Source: Magnolia sinica (lineage: Eukaryota > Streptophyta > Magnoliopsida > Magnoliales > Magnoliaceae). From it: a stretch of 64,000 nucleotides of DNA. Both the position numbers and the translations under genes were made by a program. The notes beneath the pieces are model-generated. The model was not told where the DNA came from. It saw nothing but the letters and a program-made list of their open reading frames with translations, and did no database searches. Below, in pieces: positions 12,434 through 23,880 of this stretch. Positions within the stretch are counted from its first letter, which is position 1. Every line of letters starts with the position of its first letter. Location: the NCBI RefSeq assembly GCF_029962835.1, contig NC_080586.1:63434001-63498000 (forward strand), written 5' to 3'.

Positions 12434-13322
12434 TGAAACTGCCATTGTTTGTTAATATATGTGAGTGTTGAGTCTGTCAGTCTAAGTGAGATCTTAAATG
12501 AAGACATTAAGACCAAGCCTCAACAAAGATGAAGGCTATGATCAAGCTTAAACTGATAAACCATAGCCTCATCATCCCACAACAAACACTAATAGGTATA
12601 TGCCCCCATATAATTCCAACTTATCCTATAAAAAGGAATTAAAAATCTTCTGGTCAAGTTGGTATAATAATGCACAGTGAGTATAAATGGAAGAAAGACA
12701 CAAAACTGAAAAAATCACAAGTCCTGGTTGAGTAGATTTAACTGCAATTGAGGGAATCTTTGATAACATTGAACATCATTCGATAATATCGAATGTACGC
12801 CCATTCTGTCCAGCAATAATAATTAAATAAAAAAAAATAAAAAAAAAAGATATGCTGGAAACCTCGATAACACCGATAGTTATTCACTATCTTTGAAGTC
12901 CATGCTTCGATGACATCGAATGGCCTTCGATTACTTCAACCGTGGACGTATTTCAAAGAATCAGAAAATACTCTAAGTGCTCCTCGATGACATTGAAGCC
13001 TCCTCGATGTTATCAAGAGTAAGTTATCGATGGTATCGAAGTCTATTCAATAGCATCGAAACTAACTCATTTTTTCCAGTAAGCTTTCAAAGAAAACCTA
13101 TTTTCTTCGAGTTCATCGAAGACCAATTGACACCATCGAAATTCAAAGTTCGATGGATCGAAGGACTCTTCAATGGAATCGAACAGGGGACAAAACTGTC
13201 TAGGAACCTTTATGTATTTTACAAAAGAAATCTCGATGGAATCGAGTGCCCCTCATTGAATCAAAGTGCACGTCGATATCATCGAAAGATGCTCGATGAA
13301 AACCAGTCAAAATCTATCCTCC
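12434..13322 (+). repeat. Copia-A 3' LTR, first part
   Basis: It starts TGAAACTGCCATTG directly after the polypurine tract. From 12861 it matches the truncated 5' LTR (379 onward), including the TCGAT palindromes. It is interrupted at 13322 by a Gypsy element and resumes at 38690. Confidence 0.8.
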
Positions 13323-14740
13323 TGTTCACAACCTCAAGTGTAAGGTCGCGATGTAGTAATAATCTCGGTGAGACCGAGGTTGAATCCACAGGGACTAATC
13401 TTGTGAGTATTCTAAAAGAAACTAGAAGAACTAGAAAAAGATGAAAACCTAAATCTGGAAGTATAGAGAGTAATTGTGAAAGATTTAATGAAAAACTTAA
13501 GAAATTTAAAGGTGGGAAACTAGGGTTTCCAAGGATCCACTTGTAGAGATCAAGGAGATCTATGCTTGATTCACAGACACAACTGAAATCAGAGTCTCAT
13601 CTTATCCAATTAGAAGATATCTCAGTAAAATCAAATCTAAACTTCCTTGGACCTAATTCTCAATGAATGAGAGGTGTGAGAACTGGAAGTGATTCCGTCA
13701 CAAAACCATGCCCAAGAGACAAGGCAAATAATAGGATTTACCAATCCTAAAACCAATCTGAGAGAATTGTGAAAGCTAGGGAGGATTCCATCATCTAACC
13801 ATGCCCATGGGACGATGGTGAACAATAAGATTTCCTAATTTCACAATCTCAATGCATGAAAAGAACATACTCAAAGCTATCGCAGATCTATTATAATTTG
13901 AGTCACAACAAACCATTAAAAACTAAAAGTATTCCTTGTAATCAAACTAGAATAAAAGAGAGTTCAATATAAACATGAATTAAAGCAATAAAAACATCCC
14001 ATCATGGTACAAGCTTCACCTCTTAGCCCTAGCTAAGAGGTTTAGCCAACCATAGACATGATTGAACTAAAATCTCTTTAGAAAAACATAAAAACAACTA
14101 AGGAAAATGAAGAAAAACTCTTGGTGACGGCTTCTCTATACTTTTGCTCTACTCCCCAAACCCTAGATTATACCTAGGAATGCTCTAGGGACCCCTATTT
14201 ATAGTTTTAGGGCTTAAACTTTCGCACCGATTTGAAATTTTCCAGAAACCGTCTCAAATTTATGCAGTCCGCGTAACTTTTACGTAACCCTTAACTGGTC
14301 GTGGGTCACCTTCGACCAGTTGTAAGCCACCCTCGACCAGTCGAGGGTCTCCTTCAACTGGTTGTGGGCGATGAAGATTAAGAAGTTTTGATTGCTGGAG
14401 TTCGAGTCGAGGCACCTTCGACCGGTTGACTTCGACTAGTCGAGCAGAGGCCAAGATTGGTCAAGGATCACTGAATTTTACTTCAAAACTTTGATTCTCT
14501 TTATTCTTGACTTGATTTTCTTTAATTGTTAATATGTGCATTCTTCATTCTTGGTCTTGAAAGATCTATTCTTGACTTTGGTGATTCTTGAGCATTAAAT
14601 CCATGCTTTTAACATCCTTTTCAATCTAAGATGTTAAATTCACCTTGCAACATAAACATGATTAAAATAGAATATTAAGCATTATCATGTTCATAAAACC
14701 AAGTAATAAATGGGGTCCAATATGCAATATTTGACCGTCA
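13323..14740 (-). repeat. Gypsy 3' LTR (left copy)
   Basis: On the plus strand it begins TGTTCACAACC and ends TTGACCGTCA. It matches 37251-38689 throughout. The stretch 14290-14460 contains GACCAGTCGA/TCGACCGGT palindromic words. Confidence 0.88.
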
Positions 14741-16140
14741 ACACAATTTCAAACCAACATTTTGCTAGTCCCGAGAAAAGTATACAAAAAATGAACTTTA
14801 ATGCGCAATGTTCAAACCTTTTTTCAGAAAATAATTTTTTGTGTAATTAAGTATGAATGAGCAGACTTAAGATGAGAAAGTGAGATTTTGAAACCCTAGA
14901 TCCAAATCACATAAGCAATCGATCAAATAAGTTCTTTATCCATTAAGCCAGAGCAAAGTTCGCACATCAAGTTTTTCAATGCGTTCAATGAAAATACTAT
15001 CTTTTCATAATGTTAGCTATGCTCATCACTTTAAGATTGGTTGAAAACCCAAGTACTGATTCCAAACTTATCCCCTTTTTTTTTCTTTTTTCAGTTTTTT
15101 TTATTTTATATCGATGGTCATTTGTATTCAATCAGTCTTGTCATCTTTTCTTTTCTTTTCTTTTTTCTTTCATATTTTTCATTCTTTTTCAGACTTTTTC
15201 AAAATTTTCATCATACATGACCCTTTTTATCGATCTCCTATTTTTTAACTGGTTCTTTTCTTCTTTTAAGGTGGATAAAATTCTTCAGACTCGATTCTCA
15301 ATATCTTTCAATGATCATCATACTAACAATCAGAAGATCTAGTATTATTCACCGAAAACAACTTGAATAACATAATATTCAAACTTCCTCTTAATCAATA
15401 GAATGTAAGAACCAAAAGTGATAGGTTACTTTATTGCTCCAACTCCAACAATTTAAAATTCGATCTCTATCTTATCATTATACTCAAAACATTCTTAAAT
15501 ACACAACTTATCGCTTACCAAACAGATATACATTGAATATTTTTCAAACATTTTGCAAATTTTTTACAAATTTTGCTCAAAACTGAGAAAACACTGATTA
15601 GTTTCCTAATCCCTCATCCCCAACCTAAAATCTACATTTTCCTCAATGTAAAAGAAATAAGCATGATTTACAAAAGAGACAACATAATTGAAAGAGAAGT
15701 GATGGAAAGATAGTACCAGATAAAGAAATTTTAAGGCTTTTTCGAAAGGATCTCAGCGTGAAGGTGGGTTAGCACATGAGTTAAACAGTCAAAAAGCAAA
15801 CTATCCTAAATAGTAGAAACAAACTATCCTCAAACGGTGGAAAGTTAACTATCCTAAACAACAGAAAGTAGTAAACCTAACTACACCTCTGTCTAACTCG
15901 GAGATCAAACCTGATAAACAGGATCATTTAGAGGTATGGACATGTCCTCTAAATCAAATTTGTCAACAAATGGCTTTAATCGATGTCCATTTACTTTAAA
16001 TTCATTTTCATTATTCAGATTATTTATCTCAACAACCCCATGAGGATAAACACAGGTAATAATAAAGGGGTCGGTCCAATGAGATCAGAGCTTACTCGGA
16101 AAGATATGTAACCGAGAATTATACAAGAGGACTTTCTGAC
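14741..16140. other. Gypsy 3' internal region, no recognised gene
   Basis: It lies between the integrase remnant and the 3' LTR. An env-like or extra ORF is found here in some Athila elements, but I see none. The plus-strand open frame at 15010-15342 is low-complexity TTTTCTT text. Confidence 0.5.
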
Positions 16141-16990
16141 CTAGTTAAATGATTTCTGAAGAACCTTTTGATCATGAAATACCTTCATCCTATCCTTATA
16201 AATTCTCAATTTTTCGTACGCATCATTCCGGATTTCTTCGAGTTCATTTAACTGAAGTTTGTATAGCGAGTCAGCGTTGTCCAAATTGAAGTTCAGATTT
16301 TTAATCGCCCAGTGGTAAGCCTTTCCATAGATAAGTTTAAAGGGAGACATTCCAATAGGGTCTTACATGCGGTATGGTAAGCCCATAAGGCATCGGTCAA
16401 TCAGATTAACCAATCCTTATGGTCAAGGTTAACCGTCTTTTCCAATATATGTTTAATTTTTCAATTGAAAATTTTAGCTTGCTCACTTGTTTGTGGGTGG
16501 TATGGACTTCTCACCTTGTGAGAGATGCCATATTTCTTCATTAAGTTCACGAATGGCCTATTACAAAAATGTGAGCCCCTATCACTAATGATGGCTTGAG
16601 GCGTTCCAAACCGGGAAGGGATATTCTCTTTTAAAAACCTAATGACCGCTTGATGGTCATTATTCCGACATGGAATCACTTTAACCCATTTAGTGACATA
16701 GTCTACTGCTACTAGAATGTATAAATTTCTAAAAGATTGGGGAAATGGTCCCATGAAATCGATGCCCCAACAATCAAATGCTTCAATGATCAGAATGGGT
16801 TTCAGAGGCATCATATTTCGACAGGACTATGCTCCCAACTTTTGACAATGCTCACAATGTTTACAAAACTCATGAGTATCCCTAGACATAGTGGGCCAGT
16901 AAAAGTCACACTGTAGAATTTTGGTCATGGTCTTTTTAGAAGAAAAGTGACCACCATAGGCCTGAGAGTGGCAGAAGGAGATGACACTTT
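16141..16990 (-). pseudogene. Gypsy integrase remnant
   Basis: The minus strand shows an rve-type integrase core with [30 protein letters not shown] and YHPQTSEQA (16461-16814), which are the Asp, Asp and Glu regions. A C-terminal segment starting MSPFKLIYGK (16141-16350) follows, typical of Athila/Tat elements. HHCC-finger-like text lies just upstream at 16830-16990. It is a fossil with several breaks. Confidence 0.85.
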
Positions 16991-17081
16991 AGTGATCATT
17001 GTCTGGCACACATATCCTTAAGATTTGGTTCGAGCAATATTTAAATAAATATGGATCATCTCAGAAGAACTTACGAACCTC

Positions 17082-17525
17082 CACTACAAGAAAAGGGGGT
17101 TTTAGCCTCGGTTCAAAACTGTGGCTAAAAAGGTTAAAAACTGAGGCTAAAGCCTTTAGCCTCAGTTTTGCCTCAGTTATCCAAACCGAGGTTGAAACCC
17201 CTGTGGCTAAAGGCTTTAGCCTCAGTTTTAGCAACCGAAGCTAAAATGATTTTTATAGCCTCGGTTCTTCAAGTGAGGCTAAAAACCTTTTTAGCTTCAA
17301 TTTTCTCGAAATGAGGCTAAATCAAAATTTTAGCCTCCATTGTTTTTAACTGAGACTAAATCCAAATTTTAGCCTCAATTGTCTCCAACTGAAGCTAAAT
17401 CTATTTTTAACCTCAGTTCTCAACAACCGAGGCTAAAGTCTTTAGCCACGGGAATTTTAGCCTTGGTTATCAACAACTGAGGCTAAATTCAAGCCTCAGT
17501 TACAAATTGAGGCTAAAAATGTTTT
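17082..17525. repeat. CACTA-1 left terminal and subterminal repeat zone
   Basis: The terminal inverted repeat is followed by about ten GAGGCTAAA...TTTAGCCTC words. The same layout, in reverse complement, forms the right end of CACTA-2 (53440-53917). Presumed to be transposase-binding repeats, by analogy with En/Spm. Confidence 0.8.
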
Positions 17526-18003
17526 TTTTTAATATTTATTCAATCCACTCATGAAACAATCAATCATGAAAGCCATAATACCAACAAAACAGTTAACAAC
17601 CATTTATTTAAAGTTTAACTACTTTAAATCAATCAAACTATTACACAACATTAGGTTCCACAAATAATACAAAGTCATGGTCGCGGCCATCATCACCGGT
17701 GTCGTTGTGCTTGGCAGACCCTGAGATAACACTGCCTGTCCATCTTCTGCTGCTTCCAGGCCAACGTCATCATTGTCTCTACCAGCATTCTCCATTTGAA
17801 TTGTGCGTAGCAGGCCCCTGCAACCTCAACAGGTAGCACTAGCCTGCTGGCTGCAAGACATGAAATGAAACTCTCAAACAAGAAAGGAAATGCAGATGGA
17901 TGTGTATGGATGCATAGCAAGCCCTGCAACCCTAGCCCATTCATTTGTCAAGGCCTGAGCAAGACAACAAATGATTGACCAACCACTTACCTACAAGATG
18001 GGA
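17526..18003. other. CACTA-1 interior, no recognised gene
   Basis: It lies between the left repeat zone and the first minus-strand exon piece. A minus-strand open frame at 17693-17944 matches nothing I know. It may be a 3' untranslated region of the chain of exons. Confidence 0.35.
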
Positions 18004-18131
18004 CTAATCCAATTTTGTATTAGTTTCATGGGGATTCTTCATGATAAGAGGATTGAAGTCAGGTTTGAGATGATCAGAGAGCGATGCCCCCAAGAAAGCC
18101 GTGTCCTTAACCATTGCATTCGGTTTCACCT
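18004..18131 (-). pseudogene. Unrecognised terminal exon in CACTA-1
   Basis: On the minus strand a good acceptor (ATTTGCAG, just above 18130) opens an exon reading VKPNAMVKDTAFLGASL... and ending in a stop after NPHETNTKLD. I do not recognise the protein. The splice signal and even codon use suggest a captured host exon that now forms the 3' end of the chain. Confidence 0.4.
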
Positions 18132-18275
18132 GCAAATTGATGTAGTAGTCATAATAAGAAATAGAAAGTGTAGCTATATTAATAATGCAATTGAAAAAAA
18201 GTAAAGAACTATTCAGAAAACATATCTTGGTTAGTCCCATTTTGGCCTAGGTATGATTCACCATACCTTTCTCCC

Positions 18276-18575
18276 AGATTTCTTCTACCCCTGAATAAAA
18301 GACTCTGCCGACCTAGCTGGAATGACCTTGTCAACTATGTTGTACAGATACAGCTGAGGGCAGGGAGGCTGGTCACTTGAGAGGATGGAGATGATCTTCC
18401 TCAACTTCCTATTTACATCAGGCAAGTTCAGAAACTTGGAGAAGAACTTCTCTAAAATTGATAGGAGCACCTTCTCAATCAATAGGGGTTTGTTATTAGT
18501 ATCGAGTTTAGGAGTTGGTAAATATTGAAAGATATTTACAAACAGGGCCATCATATACCTTCCATCTAGTGATCG
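18276..18575 (-). pseudogene. Captured TMEM53-like (DUF829) exon
   Basis: The minus-strand text contains PPCPQLYLYNIVDKVIP and, before it, FSKFLNLPDVNRKL. These match my memory of plant TMEM53/DUF829 alpha/beta-hydrolase-like membrane proteins, in which PQLYLYS.ADKVIP precedes the acidic and histidine active-site region. A stop codon interrupts the text just after FIQG. The exon ends at a GTATGG donor (about 18276). The catalytic histidine region (HVDH) would lie in a later exon that is absent. Cargo of CACTA-1. Confidence 0.65.
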
Positions 18576-18787
18576 ATGAACACTGAGAAACTGAAACAGA
18601 TGCTTGCACTGAGGATAGGAAGGATTCTAATTATACGTGGCACATATTAGGATGCAAGTCACACTACACAAAGTAGACAATGCAAACACAGCAACATACT
18701 GTTAGAAAAATTATACACAAAAACTTTAATTCGTGACTAAGTAAGCAGCATTAACTAAGATCATCAAAAGATACAATGGTCGCTCAC

Positions 18788-19090
18788 TTGAAGCTTTGTT
18801 AATATGTGTGCAATTGTATTGTCTCTGGCTAAACCAATCAGGACTCGACATGCTAGTGCGCGTAGGCAGTCGAGAGAAGCTGGAGGTGTAAATATCCTAG
18901 GATGGAGAAGATGCAAAAGAACCTTTATACCATTGTTGGCATGCATGGCATCCCTTGCTTGGCGATATCCTAGTTCTAGCTGTGCAGCAAGGCCGGCACA
19001 ACCTGCTCCAGGACTTAAAAATATCCTCCGCTCTCCAACTACTGTAGGAGCAATAGTAGGCACAACAGTCTGTGAACGATTGCAAGTGTC
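18788..19090 (-). pseudogene. DCAF1: Chimeric exon: RNR1 start fused in frame to DCAF1
   Basis: On the minus strand an acceptor (TTTAG at 19091-19095) is followed by codons DTCNR, which is the RNR1 sequence that normally follows the MLFK ending the upstream exon. From 19075 the text changes, in frame, to DCAF1: AGCAGLAAQLELGYRQ, then LDCLRALACRVLIGLARD and IAHILTKLQ, with a GTGAGC donor at 18787. DCAF1 is the substrate-receptor subunit of CUL4-DDB1 ubiquitin ligases; this piece is from its armadillo-like N-terminal region. The whole exon is open. The match to both genes is by recall. Confidence 0.75.
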
Positions 19091-19174
19091 CTAAATAAAC
19101 AAATCAACATCAAAACCACACAACCATGGGATTTAAATGATTATGGAGGATCATTTGTTCACTTAGTAAAATAC

Positions 19175-19268
19175 CTTGAAAAGCATATACAGTGTTCCAG
19201 TTTCTATCTATGATTTCAAAATTTCAAACCATAGGGTCTGTGCCTGAACAACTTTTTTTGCCGTACCC
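19175..19268 (-). pseudogene. RNR1: Captured RNR1 (ribonucleotide reductase large subunit) exon, downstream piece
   Basis: On the minus strand, after an AG acceptor at 19269-19270, the text reads GTAKKVVQAQTLWFEILKS, then after one stop IETGTLYMLFK, ending at a GTATTT donor. This is the ribonucleoside-diphosphate reductase large-chain segment KAKKVVQAQ.LWFEILKSQIETGTPYM. The intron between this exon and 19366 is kept. The enzyme reduces ribonucleotides to deoxyribonucleotides; this fragment lacks the active-site cysteines. Confidence 0.85.
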
Positions 19269-19365
19269 TTAGTCCAACAAATGCAAAGACAATTTGTAAC
19301 ATTTTCATTGAATGAAAGTACCAAAATTTTCAAACTTCAAGCTCCAGTCAAGCTTACCTCTCTTT

Positions 19366-19545
19366 CATATCTAGTGTATAGTTCTTCAAATTCCTCACCC
19401 CAACAATCAGATAAACCTGGAGCCTCATTTGGGCAAAACAATGACCACTCCCCATTGTTGTTCACCCTTTTCATGAAAAGGTCAGGAAAAAGGGCATAAA
19501 ATAGATCCCCAGCTCTGTGTTCTTCCTCCAAGAATGTAGCAAAAC
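19366..19545 (-). pseudogene. RNR1: Captured RNR1 exon, upstream piece
   Basis: The minus strand reads [12 protein letters not shown], then [24 protein letters not shown] and [16 protein letters not shown], and ends at a GTAAGC donor (19361-19366). This is nearly the plant RNR large-subunit sequence, with one residue missing after LFYAL. The exon is otherwise open. Confidence 0.88.
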
Positions 19546-19736
19546 AAACATTGATAAGGCAGCTCAGACCACCATAATAACCCTCCCAACAGTTAAAAAA
19601 AGAAAACTCCAAAAAACATTTATCAAAGCCTAGAGCAGCATGTGTAAAAGAGAGGGCTCTACCACAGTAGACTATCCAACTATGCATCCATACACATCAA
19701 CATAAATTAGGTAGACAAAAATGTAGAATAAGTATT

Positions 19737-19937
19737 TCAAAATGAATAAACATACTTCTCGTTGAAACACAAAATCAAGCATTCTAATGAAGCACTTTGA
19801 ACTGATATATCCATGCTTGTGCCATACACATTACAGGTGTCATCCAAAGTCAAAAAAACAACCCAGTCCACATGCAATTTTAAGTGCTGAAGTATCAAGG
19901 GCCTGACACCTACAAATTGAGTTTTCACAACAAACAT
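19737..19937 (-). pseudogene. Unrecognised open segment in CACTA-1
   Basis: The minus-strand text VGVRPLILQHLKLHVDWVVF continues to CLILCFNEK. I do not recognise it. It may be another captured exon or element coding sequence. Confidence 0.25.
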
Positions 19938-20024
19938 ACAATAAATTCATTATATTTGACTAACTAAATCATACAAACATTCAGCTCAAAAAATGTCCAT
20001 CAAAGTAAATGGATTACATAACGA

Positions 20025-20050
20025 ATATATATATATATATATATATATAT
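20025..20050. repeat. (AT)n microsatellite
   Basis: About 13 AT units lie in an intron-like spacer of CACTA-1. Confidence 0.9.
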
Positions 20051-20139
20051 AATGCACTACAGAACAAAAATGAGAACAATGTAGGAACAAGGTGAGTTCG
20101 GCAAAGAACTGAGATGTCAATGATTGATAAATTTCTACA

Positions 20140-20275
20140 TACAATAACATGAGCCGACTCCTCATTCACAACACTCCCATCTTTCTTCCAATGGGTCGTT
20201 ATGAACAACGTTGCCCGATCAGGAGACTCTCCACCAAGATTCTTTGCCCACTTTTTCCATGTAAAAAAAATGAGT
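20140..20275 (-). pseudogene. Possible CACTA own-protein exon (Transposase_24-like)
   Basis: The minus strand reads WKKWAKNLGGESPDRATLF followed by TTHWKKDGSVVNEESAHVI, then a GTATGT donor. The THxxKDGSxVNEE pattern is that of the plant transposase family Pfam Transposase_24 (En/Spm-associated). If correct, it is the only trace of the transposon's own coding capacity, embedded among captured host exons. Match by recall. Confidence 0.5.
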
Positions 20276-20869
20276 TGGTAACACATAAAATGTTTTTTCT
20301 TCCCACTTTCACCATTGGGGGAAAAAAACGATTGCAGGTGAATCAGTAATGCGTACAAATATAAATGTATAAAGCACACAAGAACTTAATTCAAAATCTT
20401 TTTTTGTAGAGAATAGTTGTAAGCAATCCTTATTTTTCATCATATGAACTACTAGAACCTAGTGTGTTAAAGCAAAAGAAAAAGTGTAGAAAGAGTCCTC
20501 TACACCACTTTATTTATAATGTTGTAGGTGAAAGAACCACTCTAATAATACAACCCAGGCCCATTTAATCCAGTCAAAAAAAGATCCACAAATATATAAT
20601 AAATAAATAAATAAATTTGTAGCAAATAACAACAATGATGTTCTTTATGTTTAGAACTTAAAGAGTGGAAATAATATTGATAATAGAACTTGCAACAGAG
20701 TCTATCTTCTATACTAGTTGGCTAGGTGATGTTAGTAGTAGAAGCTGGTTCTTCTTAGGCTTCTATATTTCAGTTGCTGGATCATTTGATAATAAAAGGA
20801 GATGGAAACCTGAACATTAGGTGACACATTTAATTAAATTAGAGTATGGTTGACATTCTCAATTCACTT

Positions 20870-20975
20870 ACCCTAATATTGGCATCGTCATAACTTCTTG
20901 TAAGAGAAATTCAGCATTTCTATCCGACAATTTTAACATAGCCATATCACAACATTGTCTAGTATGTATGTGAAT
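20870..20975 (-). pseudogene. Unrecognised exon-like segment in CACTA-1
   Basis: The minus strand reads CCDMAMLKLSDRNAEFLLQE and on to MPILG, followed by a GTAAG donor at about 20868-20872. It has exon-like composition, but I cannot name a family. Confidence 0.35.
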
Positions 20976-21508
20976 CTTTTTGGTATCACATAATTTTTTT
21001 AAAAAATTAAAAAATTGGCATTTGCAGATATTTATTTGGTTTGTTATGACAAAGGAAACCATGGCCTCACCTGACGAATCCACCAATATACATAAGTTGA
21101 TATTTTGTACCCTTTTGAAGAATCAAATTTCTCTATCCCACGCAGTAATCCAATCAAACCTCCTAACATTCAAAAAGGAAGTTAGCTGTGAGATGGACCC
21201 AGGAACAAAAATTTGTGTGGCATGTTAACAGTCTAGAAAGAGGAACAAGTTCAAAATGCATTGGAGATGGAGTTAGTGGTAAGAGGTATCACCTGAACAA
21301 GGACAGCCATTTCAGCCCCCATGTTATCATATTTTTGAGCAAAATCAGGGCAGAGACAGAGAGAGAGTTGGGGCAGGGAGAGAAAGATGGAGATACTATT
21401 GTTACAATGTTGGAGAACACAATCACACCCTAAAGAATGGGGACATGTAAAACACGTCGCACCTTGATGCCTTTTTCTTAATTCAAATGAACCATTGAAA
21501 TTAATTAC

Positions 21509-21703
21509 CTTAATTAGATTGACTCTATCATGTGATGCATTTTCCTGCATCCTATCATGTCTACTCAGCTGGTGAACATCAATGCCATAGGATGCCAACT
21601 CTGAAGCAGGTGTTGTCCCCTGATACTCAAAATTGTGGCATGTAAAGAAAATCCTAGCCGTATTCAAACCTCTAGGAGCATACAAATCCCAATAGAGTGG
21701 TGC
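21509..21703 (-). pseudogene. SS4: Captured starch synthase 4 exon, downstream piece
   Basis: After a CTCAG acceptor (21704-21708) the minus strand reads APLYWDLYAPRGLN, CHNFEYQGT, LASYGIDVHQLSRHDRMQ and DRVNLIK, then a GTAATT donor. This is the GT5 glycosyltransferase region of plastid starch synthase IV, which starts starch granules by transferring glucose from ADP-glucose. The exon is fully open. Confidence 0.88.
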
Positions 21704-21795
21704 CTGAGAAGCCAAGTTTACTTATTGTGGGGGGGGACATCAGAAATTATTTATGAAAAGGAACTAGTGAAATTCTAACTATTGCCAGTGCATAC

Positions 21796-21985
21796 AACAA
21801 ACGCTGTCTGCCGGTCATGGCGATCGATTATATCTGGTTTCTTGCCAGCTCGAAGAAGCAATTCAGGTGCTGCAAGACTAAAGAATGAAAAATGCTTGAA
21901 ATCGTCATTCTCTCCATTAAACTGTTCTCTCCAGAAAAATTTAGCCAGATGATGAGGCTCAATGAAATAGACAGGAAGACCGGTT
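21796..21985 (-). pseudogene. SS4: Captured starch synthase 4 exon, upstream piece
   Basis: The minus strand reads GLPVYFIEPHH, AKFFWREQFNGENDDFKHF, ELLLRAGKKPDII and HDRQTAFV, then a GTATGC donor at 21790-21795. The next exon (21509-21703) continues the protein without a gap across a short kept intron. The HDWQ motif usual in starch synthases reads HDRQ here, a change at a conserved position. Confidence 0.88.
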
Positions 21986-22617
21986 AACAATTTTAATCAA
22001 CATGAATCATAAAATCATTTGCAAATGGAAGCTAAGAATTAATGAGGAACTATCGCTGACCTTCGACTGTTCCAACCTAAATTTTATTTCGGAATAGCTT
22101 ATCAGCTGTTGGAAATTAATCTGTTTCTAGAAGATGCAGACAGTGAAGAACATGGAATCAAAAAGCTAATGATGCACCATTTGGTCCCTTCCAAAGGCAT
22201 AAGTAAAAGCATACTGATGAAATTCTAAAGACAAGATGGCAATATATTCTATATGAAAGTAAAGCAGGCCTACATAAGCAAATGCTAATACTAAACAATG
22301 TTGTATATTAGAGACATTTCATTGTACCATTATTGTGAAAACCCAACATCATTACAAGAGGACCGTTTTTTACAAGTATGTTCAAAGATGATAGATCAAT
22401 TGACACTTGATGTAAACTTAACTGATGATCACTTTACAAAAACATTATCATGAAAATTGCACAAAGCGGATGGGAAGAACACTTAGTATCTGGACTTCTT
22501 GAATGTAATGAAGCACATTAAAATGCAATGAAGTTCAAATTCAAAATGCAATGGAGCACATAATGATCATTTAAATGAATGCTTAATACACAGAAAATTT
22601 TTAGAGGGAATGCTGCA

Positions 22618-22700
22618 AACCTGAAATAAATTTGAGTCCTTTACATCTGGCCACAGCTCCTTCAAGAAAACAATCACCATGCATACCGGGTCTTGATACC
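22618..22700 (-). pseudogene. Unrecognised exon-like segment in CACTA-1
   Basis: After a GATAG acceptor-like site the minus strand reads YQDPVCMVIVFLKELWPDVK and on to SNLFQ, ending at a GTTTGC donor. It looks like a small host exon, but I cannot assign it. Confidence 0.35.
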
Positions 22701-23880
22701 TATCCAAAGATAAAATAAGTAGGATAGACGAAGAAGTGAATGATTTGAGTCCTAGCTCATCTATTTTAGACTGAAGCATTCCTTTATAAATGAATAGGAA
22801 AGCTGAACAAGGAAAATCATGGAGCATGCAAGAGGTAAAGACAGGCTACAAAAGGCTCATGGATATTTCCTAAGCTGACATTCAAGTTAAAGTATTAAGA
22901 GAAGAAATTCAAAGGTTTTATAACAATGTTTTGACAGAATAACAAAACTATCAAGCTACAAGTTGAGCCCATAGACGATTACATGAGCAGAGAAATCATT
23001 TTACCCCATATTGCATAGTTTCATATTATAAAACCACAAATGCTGAACATGGAATCTAGTAACAATGTATCATCAATATAAAAGACATCCTATGCAAATG
23101 AATTGACTAAATGTTAGCTTGCCAAGTTTGAACTGCATGACCCATACATGTATGTAAAAATGCAATATATCTAATTAATATGTCGGGATTTTCCCTTAAG
23201 AATAGCTATGTTAAATGATCACATTAAGGTCTGGATTGTTGAGAGCCTTTGGGTTCAAACCTAGGAATGATTTTCCTACTCCAAGTTTGTTCTGTTCTTC
23301 TGTTACTTTATGCTCCAAAGAATTATCTGCTCAATCAAAAGAGAAACAAAGACTGTGATGAGGATTGCATATGAAGAAAAAGAAGAAGATGAAGAAGAAA
23401 ACACCATGAAAAACTCTCTTTGCATGTTTGTTTTAGGCTTAAAATGTAGTTCTGAAGTCGTAGAAAGAAACCCATGAAGATTGCTCTTTTGTATGTTTAA
23501 ATGCAGTTATAAAATCATTGAAAGAAACCAACAAAGAATTTTCTTTGCAAGCCATTTTCAATTTTGAAATCCTAGGAAATAGGAAAGTTCCATCATCCAT
23601 TTGTTTTGGACTTAAAATGTAGTTTTGAAATTGGTAAAGAACCCACAGGATTTTTTTTCATGCATGTTGCTTGTGAGTTTAAAATGCAGTTTTGACATCA
23701 CAGAAAGAGACTAGTTCTTTCTTCTTCTTTTTCTTTTTTTTTTTTTTTTTTTGTGGTCTGTTTATTAGGATGTTGAAATGCAGTATTGAGTCATAGACAA
23801 AAACCATGAAGATTTTTCTCTGTTGGTTTTGAGCTTGAAATACATTTTTGAAACCATAAATGTTTGTTTGAGCTTACTTA

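Noticed and set aside
15010-15342. Membrane-protein-like ORF (FFFLFSVFFIL...)
   Set aside because: Low-complexity T-rich DNA gives phenylalanine/leucine runs. It is on the strand opposite to the Gypsy genes and has no domain.
19737-19937. A further named host exon
   Set aside because: The text is open and partly exon-like, but I could not match it to any family; kept only as unrecognised.
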